Source of the DNA: Acidobacteriota bacterium
GTDB taxonomy: Bacteria > Acidobacteriota > Terriglobia > Terriglobales > Acidobacteriaceae
Reading direction: 5' to 3'
Assembly (NCBI GenBank): GCA_013285705.1
Contig: JABDHA010000013.1
Span: 1-59,033 of the forward strand
Length of the DNA stretch: 59,033 nt
Of this stretch, positions 53,110 through 59,033 are shown piece by piece (position 1 is the stretch's first letter; each line of letters begins with the position of its first letter). The translations under genes were made by a program, and so were the position numbers. The notes under the pieces were generated by a model that saw nothing but the letters and a program-made list of their open reading frames with translations, had not been told where the DNA came from and ran no database searches.

Positions 53110-54681
53110 ATGAGATTCAGTAGAAGACGTTTTCTTGCCGCGTCGACGGCAGCGGCAATCACGCCGGCAATTTCCGGCTTTGCACGGAGCGTCGGGTTAA
53201 GACTGCCCCAAGGAGTAAGTCTGGTGCCGGCGAAACCGTCCGGCGCACCGCACTATTGGTGTACCTGGGCTGCGCAGAACTATATGTATGGTCAGAATCT
53301 GCCGAGGCTGGACGCGACTATTCTTGAAGGTGATTCCGGAGCCAACCTAGCGCGCACCGCTATGACGGAAGAGAATCTCTTTGCTGACAGTGGCTGGGCG
53401 AAGTCATTTTATCCAAAAATTCGCAGCGATCTTTATCTTTTACTGGATGACGGTTGGGAGACCGGCGGCACTGCAACCTTCGAATTGGACGCTATGAAGT
53501 TTCCTTCCTTCAATGGAACATCGTCGGAACGTCTTCGAAAGCTAAATGATACTGTCCAGAGCAGTGGCTGGCGCGGCGCTGCGCTATGGTGTCGCAACAC
53601 CCCGGAAGGTAATGGAATACATCGGCTGGAGACTCTTAGCGATTCGGCGGCGATTCGTTATTGGAAGATCGATATCGGTGATCCTGCTTTTGGGCTGGTC
53701 CGGGTCCGCGATGAAGCGCACATTCCTCTAACGCTTGAACACGTGCATGGGGAATTGCCCGTCAATGGAGATTGGCACAACGACGGCCGCTTTGGCTTCC
53801 AACCCTGGAACTCCAAACGCATGACAATTCTGCGCAATACGGATGTCTATAGAACCTACGATGTCACGTCGATTCTCTCGCTGCCTACTACGCTGGATCG
53901 CCTTGCGGCTATGCTGAAGGGCGCTGAGGGGCATCCTGAGGTGAAGGGACTGCTGAATGTAGAAGACGAAGTATATGTGGCAGCAGTGATGGGGTGCACG
54001 ATGGGAGTGATGCGTCATCCATTGACTGGGAAGAGACCGGGAGCGGATGCCGATCTCTTTTTCAATGGCCCTCGGCAGACGAAGAAGCAACTCGATGAGG
54101 TTGTCCGAGCAGTTCGTTGGCAACGTATCGCGCCGCCGTTTTCTTCGGGGGAAGGAACGGTATCGATTGATGACGAAATCCTCATCGATAGCTGGTCTTT
54201 TGAACAAACACAGACGTGGCAGAAAGAACTGGTGGGAGCAGTCGTTCGGCAAGGAGCGCCGGCTTGCATCTCCAGAAACATGCCCCTGCCAGAAGTAAAA
54301 GCCAAGGGAGATAAGCCGTTTGTCTTTGCCACGCGCTTTCCGAACGGCGCAGTCGCAGTCGCCGCCCAGGAAAGAACCAAGGTCGGAAAGGCCTGGTACA
54401 TGCCGGGTTGCGATGTGACGCTGCCCGTATCTGACGCGCCGGGTCCGTTCGGCGTCTTCGGATGCTTCGACAGTCTAAGCATCGTCTTTGATCGACCACT
54501 GCAGGGAAAACAGATTGTGGCACAAGATCTAGCTGGTGATGAAGCATTCGATATCTCTCACTCTGTACGGATTCGCGGAAATACTCTGCATATACCGGGA
54601 GAGGTGATTCGCAACATAGGCCTTAGTCATGCGACACCCGGTGACTTATCGGCTCCGGGTCTGGTAATTGCGGTTTCTTGA
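53110..54681 (+). CDS. Tat-exported glycoside-hydrolase-like protein (alpha-galactosidase-like)
   Basis: This 523-residue protein has a twin-arginine signal (MRFSRRRFLAASTAAAITPA). The segment YLLLDDGWETGG (about 116-127) is like the DDGW strand of GH27/36-type TIM barrels. GAALWCRNTP and YWKIDIGD (about 160-195) look like further strand ends, with D of KIDIGD a possible nucleophile by analogy with alpha-galactosidases. A C-terminal beta domain (about 400-523) follows. This family match is weak and I would not name a substrate. ATG 53110 is preferred to the GTG one codon earlier, and AAGGA lies 10 bases upstream. It follows the receptor gene by 99 bases. Confidence 0.5.
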   Translation: MRFSRRRFLAASTAAAITPAISGFARSVGLRLPQGVSLVPAKPSGAPHYWCTWAAQNYMYGQNLPRLDATILEGDSGANLARTAMTEENLFADSGWAKSFYPKIRSDLYLLLDDGWETGGTATFELDAMKFPSFNGTSSERLRKLNDTVQSSGWRGAALWCRNTPEGNGIHRLETLSDSAAIRYWKIDIGDPAFGLVRVRDEAHIPLTLEHVHGELPVNGDWHNDGRFGFQPWNSKRMTILRNTDVYRTYDVTSILSLPTTLDRLAAMLKGAEGHPEVKGLLNVEDEVYVAAVMGCTMGVMRHPLTGKRPGADADLFFNGPRQTKKQLDEVVRAVRWQRIAPPFSSGEGTVSIDDEILIDSWSFEQTQTWQKELVGAVVRQGAPACISRNMPLPEVKAKGDKPFVFATRFPNGAVAVAAQERTKVGKAWYMPGCDVTLPVSDAPGPFGVFGCFDSLSIVFDRPLQGKQIVAQDLAGDEAFDISHSVRIRGNTLHIPGEVIRNIGLSHATPGDLSAPGLVIAVS

Positions 54682-54711
54682 TGATCGAGGAACATACGTT
54701 GGAGGGTAAGG

Positions 54712-56235
54712 ATGCAATTTGATCTCACGGGATCACCGACCGGCATAACGCGCCGGCAGATTGGTAAGTTTCTCTTCGTTGCTCCGTTCTTGAGGACACT
54801 TTGGATGTATTCTCAAACGCCGACGGACGGAGAAAGCTCAGAACTTGATCTTGCGTCTTCCGATGCGCATCTTGTCGCCTCCTTTCAGTGGGCCAAGAAG
54901 CGAGCACTCTCCTACGTCTTCGACAATGATCCAGTCGGTCCCTGGTATGAAGCAGCTCTTCCGGGACGCCATGCCTTCTGTATGCGCGATACTGCCCATC
55001 AGGCTGACGGCGCACAGGCGCTAGGGTTAGCAAGATACAACCACAACATGCTTCGTCGATTTGCAGAGAATATCTCTGCATCGAGAGATTGGTGCAGTTA
55101 CTGGGAGATCGATCGCCTGAACCGTCCCGCTCCCGTCGACTATAAGAGCGACACCGAGTTCTGGTACAACCTGCCAGCGAACTACGATGTTCTGGATGCG
55201 TGCTACCGGATGTATCTGTGGACTAGAGACAAATCGTATGTGGAAGATCCGGTTTTTCTGAATTTTTACGATCGCACGGTCACCGACTACACGGCTCGCT
55301 GGGATCTGAGTCCGGATCGCATCATGAAGCGGACGAGCAACATCGAAGAGCCTCCTTTTTTTCGCGGTGATCCTACGTATGAGGAGAGCAGCAGGGAGAA
55401 TCTCGTCGGCATCGATCTGCTTGCAACGCAGTATGCCGCATTCCGTGCTTATGCGGCGATTCAGGCGATCCGCGGAAACATAAAATCGGCGCAAAGCTCT
55501 CTGCAGACTGCATCGCATATTAAAACACTGATCAATACTGTCTGGTGGAATGCCTCGCAGGGGTACTTCTATGCTTTCTTCAATAAACAGCATCAATTCA
55601 CAGGGCGAGCTGGAGCTGATCTGCTCTATCGCGATGCGGCAGACGACGGGCCAAAAACCGCAAGCGCATTACAGACTCTTCTGGCGACGATGAAAACTGA
55701 ACCCGCAAGCGCAGTAGAAGCGAAGTCACACTATGCCGATATCCTATATCGATATGGACAGCCCGAAGCGGCCTATGCCCAAATCATGGACCTGACCCGT
55801 GAAGGTCGAGAGCGACGCGAATATCCTGAAGTCTCTTACTCTGTCATCGGAGCGCTTATCACGGGGCCAATGGGAATCCGCGTCGAGCCCACGCTGCCAA
55901 TAAAGGACATTGTTATCGCACAACCCTTCAGAACGGTAGTCGAAACGTTACCTCAATTGACGGCAGCGACCGATTGGGTCGAGCTTCGCAACCTGCCTCT
56001 TCAAGACAGCGTGATTAGCGTGCGACATCAAGGAAATCGAGAGACGATTTTAACGAATCACGGAAAAACTGCAATGAACTGGAAGGCTTCTTTTGCAGGA
56101 CAGTTTGAAATACTGCTTATAAATGGAAAGCCGGTCAAATCCCATACCTTGTCCAAATATTTTGGCCGTGCCATCACTAGTACGACGTTGAGAGTGATGC
56201 CAGGACAAAGCGTTCAGGCTCGAGTCGCGGAGTGA
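54712..56235 (+). CDS. Six-hairpin (alpha/alpha) glycosidase-like protein
   Basis: This 507-residue protein has an N-terminal twin-arginine-like segment (ITRRQIGKFLFVAPFLRTL), which suggests export. WYEAALPGRHAFCMRDTAHQADGAQALG (about 83-110) and the later SDTEFWYNLPANYDVLDACYRMYLWT resemble (alpha/alpha)6-barrel glycosidases of the GH78/GH63-like superfamily. D in MRDTAHQ is a candidate acid. A C-terminal beta domain (about 400-507) ends the protein. It has TGGAGGG ahead of ATG 54712, is 30 bases behind the previous gene, and completes a receptor-plus-two-enzymes operon. Substrate unknown. Confidence 0.62.
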   Translation: MQFDLTGSPTGITRRQIGKFLFVAPFLRTLWMYSQTPTDGESSELDLASSDAHLVASFQWAKKRALSYVFDNDPVGPWYEAALPGRHAFCMRDTAHQADGAQALGLARYNHNMLRRFAENISASRDWCSYWEIDRLNRPAPVDYKSDTEFWYNLPANYDVLDACYRMYLWTRDKSYVEDPVFLNFYDRTVTDYTARWDLSPDRIMKRTSNIEEPPFFRGDPTYEESSRENLVGIDLLATQYAAFRAYAAIQAIRGNIKSAQSSLQTASHIKTLINTVWWNASQGYFYAFFNKQHQFTGRAGADLLYRDAADDGPKTASALQTLLATMKTEPASAVEAKSHYADILYRYGQPEAAYAQIMDLTREGRERREYPEVSYSVIGALITGPMGIRVEPTLPIKDIVIAQPFRTVVETLPQLTAATDWVELRNLPLQDSVISVRHQGNRETILTNHGKTAMNWKASFAGQFEILLINGKPVKSHTLSKYFGRAITSTTLRVMPGQSVQARVAE

Positions 56236-56361
56236 GGTCTGGCAAGTCTGTTCAAAAGAAACTTAACCCATAGGGGGCGATCGTGGTGGGTGCCTCTTGG
56301 TGGAGATGCTGGATTTTCCTCGCGCCCATTCCTTACTGCATATCTGATGCCATACTAGGAC

Positions 56362-56874
56362 ATGCTACTCAGGCTAGCCGAACCAGAGGATGCAATAGCT
56401 GTGGCTCGTGTGCACGTCCGATCATGGCAAGTGGCCTACCGCACACTCCTTCCTGCTGACTACCTCGATCAACTTCGTCCCGAAGATCGAGCACAAAAAT
56501 ATGATTTTGCGAGCCTTGACCCTCGGAAACCGCAGACGATCGTGGCGGTTGAAGAAGGGTTGGTTCATGGATTTGCTACTACGGCGCCATCGCGCGATCC
56601 GGACCTGCCCGGCCATGGAGAGTTGTACGCGCTCTACGTGGATCCTGAACAGTGGACCCGTGGTATTGGCGTTGCCCTTATATCGGCTGCTCGTACACGT
56701 CTTTTCAGGCTCGGATTTCGGAATGCAGTTCTGTGGGTCCTGGCGGGTAACACTCGCGCGGAGCGATTTTATCAAATCGATAGATGGGCCCCCGATGGCC
56801 TGCGTCGAACTGACTCGGTATGGGGTGTAACAGTCGACGAAATCCGCTACCAGCGCGAACTTGAGGCACCATGA
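56362..56874 (+). CDS. GNAT-family N-acetyltransferase
   Basis: This 170-residue protein shows the GNAT order: LLRLAEPEDAIAVARVHVRSW at the start, then VAVEEGLVHGFAT, ELYALYVDPEQWTRGIGVALISAARTRLF (acetyl-CoA loop around residues 100-115, with R-G-I-G-V-A in place of the usual R/Q-G-x-G-x-A), and NAVLWVLAGNTRAERFYQ (motif B). It would acetylate a small molecule or protein N-terminus; substrate unknown. It is a single gene convergent with the LysR regulator. Confidence 0.88.
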   Translation: MLLRLAEPEDAIAVARVHVRSWQVAYRTLLPADYLDQLRPEDRAQKYDFASLDPRKPQTIVAVEEGLVHGFATTAPSRDPDLPGHGELYALYVDPEQWTRGIGVALISAARTRLFRLGFRNAVLWVLAGNTRAERFYQIDRWAPDGLRRTDSVWGVTVDEIRYQRELEAP

Positions 56875-56888
56875 TTCCATTTTGAGCA

Positions 56889-57773
56889 TTAGTAGACACT
56901 CCGAGGACGGCGTGCCAGGCTTATGAAGTTGCGGACGAGTGAGTCGGATTCGTCGCGCTTACGCCAAGCCAAGCCGATCTTCCATTTCGCTTCGGCTACG
57001 CCTGTATCCAACAAGCGAACGTGGGGTACTCGCATCAGGTTGGCTGAGCGCGGCACGAGGCTGACACCCACGCCGGCTTGCACGAGATTGAGAACAGTGA
57101 ACAGTTCATTGACTTCCTGAACGATACGAGGGCTGAAGCCGGCAGCTCTACAAGTCTGCACGAGATGATCGAAAAAGCTGGTTGAAACACTTCGGGAGAT
57201 GACGACAAAGGACTCGTTTCGAAGACTGGAGAGTCCCTTTCGGTATGACATACCCCGTGGGACTGCCGCAACAAGCATCTCCTCGAGCACCGGCAAAGTT
57301 ACCAGGTCAGGACGTTCAACAGGGAGTCGGACGAAGCCAACATCGATGTCGCCTCGCTCGAGCGCCTCGATCTGACCCGGTGTGGACATATCGCGCATGG
57401 CCACCTGCACCTCCGGAAAGTGCTGCCGGAATCGCGTCAAAATCTCCGGAAGACCCGCGGCCAGGGATGCAATGCCAAAACCTATCCGCAACAATCCAGC
57501 CTTTCCGTTTACAGCCAAACGGGCCATCTGTTCTGCAATCTCAGCGTCTCGCAGCAGGGTCCGCGCACGATCTCGCAAGATCTCCCCTGCCGGCGTGAGA
57601 GATACTCGCCGATATCCGCGTATGAGCAGTGGCCCAGTCACTTTGTCTTCCAGGCGTTGTATTTGCTTGGTGAGCGCGGGTTGACTGACGTGCAATGCTT
57701 CCGCTGCTTGACCGAAGTGGAGATGGTCCGCGAGCACGACGAATGAGCGCAACTCAGACAGTTCGATAGCCAT
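56889..57773 (-). CDS. LysR-type transcriptional regulator
   Basis: This 294-residue protein has an N-terminal HTH (about 4-62: LSELRSFVVLADHLHFGQAAEALHVSQPALTKQIQRLEDKV) and a two-lobed effector domain (about 90-290: GLLRIGFGIASLAAGLP, DIDVGFVRLPVERPDL, VVISRSVSTSFFDHL). It is divergent from the MFS transporter at 57887 with a perfect 18-base palindrome between them, the usual layout in which LysR controls its neighbour and itself. The effector is not known. Confidence 0.92.
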   Translation of the reverse strand: MAIELSELRSFVVLADHLHFGQAAEALHVSQPALTKQIQRLEDKVTGPLLIRGYRRVSLTPAGEILRDRARTLLRDAEIAEQMARLAVNGKAGLLRIGFGIASLAAGLPEILTRFRQHFPEVQVAMRDMSTPGQIEALERGDIDVGFVRLPVERPDLVTLPVLEEMLVAAVPRGMSYRKGLSSLRNESFVVISRSVSTSFFDHLVQTCRAAGFSPRIVQEVNELFTVLNLVQAGVGVSLVPRSANLMRVPHVRLLDTGVAEAKWKIGLAWRKRDESDSLVRNFISLARRPRSVY

Positions 57774-57795
57774 TCCTACAAGTTATCAAAATAGC

Positions 57796-57813
57796 GTCCA
57801 AAATCTATTGGAC
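57796..57813. promoter_or_regulatory. Probable LysR operator
   Basis: GTCCAA-AATCTA-TTGGAC is a perfect palindrome with 6-base arms in the gap between the lysR and MFS genes. It contains T-N11-A spacing within TCCAAAATCTATTGGA, as expected for a LysR box. Confidence 0.65.
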
Positions 57814-57886
57814 AGAATGGTAGTCCGCCATCAGTCTAGTAGTAGGAGTCAATCGTGATGGACGGTGTTGGCACGGATCCGGATCG

Positions 57887-59033
57887 GTGCCTGAACAAAA
57901 TTTCAGTGGCACAGCAGTGAAATGGCCGAAGTGGGCGCTTGCCGTGCTTTTTCTCGTGGATGGAGCAGGCTTTGGGACCTGGGCGGCTCATGTACCAGTA
58001 TTCAAGCAATTTCTCCACCTTGAGAACGGATCCCTCACTCTTGTATTGATCAGTCTCATCGTTGGTGCGCTGCTCACCATGCCGCTAACGGGACAGATAA
58101 TCGCTCGTTATGGCAGCCGTTGCGTGATCCGGATTGTGTCGATCGGCTACGTTCTGATGATCGCGCTTCTCGCGCAAGCCTCAAGCTTTTTGCTTCTTGT
58201 GCTCTTTGCGGGTTTGTTTGGAGCTGCGAAAGGGGCCTTCGATGTATCCGTCAATGCGCAGGCTATAGCGGTTGAAAAGCATTATAGGCAATCAAGTATG
58301 AGCTTCTTCCAAGGTTGCTGGAGTGCCGGAGGACTATTGGGTGCCGGGGCTGCCGGGCTTATGCTTCAACACCATGGAACCGTTCGAGTCGACCTTTCGC
58401 TTACGGCAGGCTTGCTCATTCTTTGCACCTTCTCGACGTTACCGTTGCTAGTCAACGAGACCGTAAAACCGCGAGCGAGTGTAAAGTTTGTCTGGCCAGA
58501 TGCTGCTCTACTCCGGATTGCGGTTCTTGCATTTTTTGGATTGTTAGCCGAGGGAGCCATCGCGGATTGGGCTTCTGTCTACCTTCATTCGAACGTCGGT
58601 GTCACTCTTCCGCTTGCAGCCGCTGGTTACGCTGCATATGCAATTGCCATGGCTGCCGCAAGGTTCTCAGGGGACTGGCTCGCGGAACGCTTCAGCGGCA
58701 AGAATATCCTGCACGGAAGTGGGCTCCTGATAGCTACTGGCTTAGGTTGCACGCTGCTGTCCCATTCCTGGTGGCCTGCCGTCGCTGGCCTCATGCTCGC
58801 TGGTATTGGAATCGCAAACATTGTTCCTGTGATCTGGGGTGTGGCGGGCCGCGATACCAGAATGGGAGCTGGCCCGGCCATCTCCGCTATGACTACAATT
58901 GGCTACTGTGGCTTCTTGACGGGGCCGCCTGTGATCGGATCGCTCGCCGTTTTGGTGGGTCTGCGTCAGGCGATGGGAGTCATCGTGCTCGCCGGGATCA
59001 TTGTCGCTGCTGGACCGATCTTCTTTCCTGTGG
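57887..59033 (+). CDS. MFS transporter, 3' partial
   Basis: The open frame runs to the window edge with 382 codons. The start is GTG 57887 (VPEQNFSGTAVKWPKW) or GTG 57917; no ATG is available close by. Twelve-helix MFS features are VLFLVDGAGFGTWAAHVPVFKQ in helix 1, QIIARYGSRCVIRIV as a loop 2-3 motif, FGAAKGAFDVSVNAQAIAVEK in helix 4, and AARFSGDWLAERFSGKNIL after helix 8. The helix-1 pattern and NAQA/E-like helix 4 resemble the YbjJ/FucP-like branch. Divergent from lysR, it is probably its target; substrate unknown. Confidence 0.82.
   Translation, partial: MPEQNFSGTAVKWPKWALAVLFLVDGAGFGTWAAHVPVFKQFLHLENGSLTLVLISLIVGALLTMPLTGQIIARYGSRCVIRIVSIGYVLMIALLAQASSFLLLVLFAGLFGAAKGAFDVSVNAQAIAVEKHYRQSSMSFFQGCWSAGGLLGAGAAGLMLQHHGTVRVDLSLTAGLLILCTFSTLPLLVNETVKPRASVKFVWPDAALLRIAVLAFFGLLAEGAIADWASVYLHSNVGVTLPLAAAGYAAYAIAMAAARFSGDWLAERFSGKNILHGSGLLIATGLGCTLLSHSWWPAVAGLMLAGIGIANIVPVIWGVAGRDTRMGAGPAISAMTTIGYCGFLTGPPVIGSLAVLVGLRQAMGVIVLAGIIVAAGPIFFPV

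Noticed and set aside
1..59033. tRNA, rRNA or prophage genes
   Set aside because: No T-loop/anticodon pattern, rRNA-like sequence or run of phage structural genes was recognised.

Overview
The window looks like chromosome of an acidobacterium of the Terriglobia type (Granulicella, Edaphobacter or Terriglobus-like). The reasons are two very large outer-membrane proteins with an N-terminal carboxypeptidase-regulatory domain and a TonB plug (Oar-like), giant secreted SBBP-repeat/choice-of-anchor-D proteins, membrane-anchored winged-helix regulators, many Tat-exported enzymes, and the dispersed intergenic repeats seen here. This assignment is inference from gene content; no rRNA or tRNA gene was recognised.

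Layout. 1-2.2 kb: end of a secreted beta-helix protein and a VapBC pair. 2.4-6.2 kb: a class II (B12-dependent) ribonucleotide reductase carrying an in-frame copy of a dispersed repeat. 6.2-8.9 kb: a DUF2971 gene, a RAYT transposase between REP hairpins, and two decayed gene fragments. 9.0-21.8 kb: a catabolic cluster made of a FadR-type regulator, glycerate 2-kinase, an Oar-like receptor, two paralogous Tat-exported TIM-barrel-like proteins, a metal-dependent hydrolase, an MFS carrier, a cupin and an aldo/keto reductase. Operator-like TGGTCTGACCA sites lie in three promoters. 21.9-32.3 kb: two giant divergent secreted proteins. 32.3-38.1 kb: a repeat-rich zone with GIY-YIG nuclease units, a catalase-like peroxidase/cytochrome b561 pair, a truncated TIR gene and a Cys-rich small protein. 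38.3-39.1 kb: an SDR.

39.2-47.6 kb appears to be one regulon. An ECF sigma/anti-sigma pair is co-transcribed with a cytochrome c and a Tat metallophosphoesterase. A di-heme oxidoreductase and a beta-propeller protein read divergently, and a ferritin-like gene (two frameshifts) and a P450 follow. Four of these transcription starts share GGAATAAA-N10-CTCAGTT (or close variants) at the same spacing, a likely promoter for the local ECF sigma. This is the most coherent potentially undescribed system in the window.

47.7-56.2 kb: a membrane-anchored winged-helix protein, then a second Oar-like receptor preceded by three 11-bp direct repeats and followed by two exported glycoside-hydrolase-like proteins. 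56.4-59 kb: a GNAT acetyltransferase, then a LysR regulator divergent from an MFS transporter that runs off the end, with a perfect palindrome between them.
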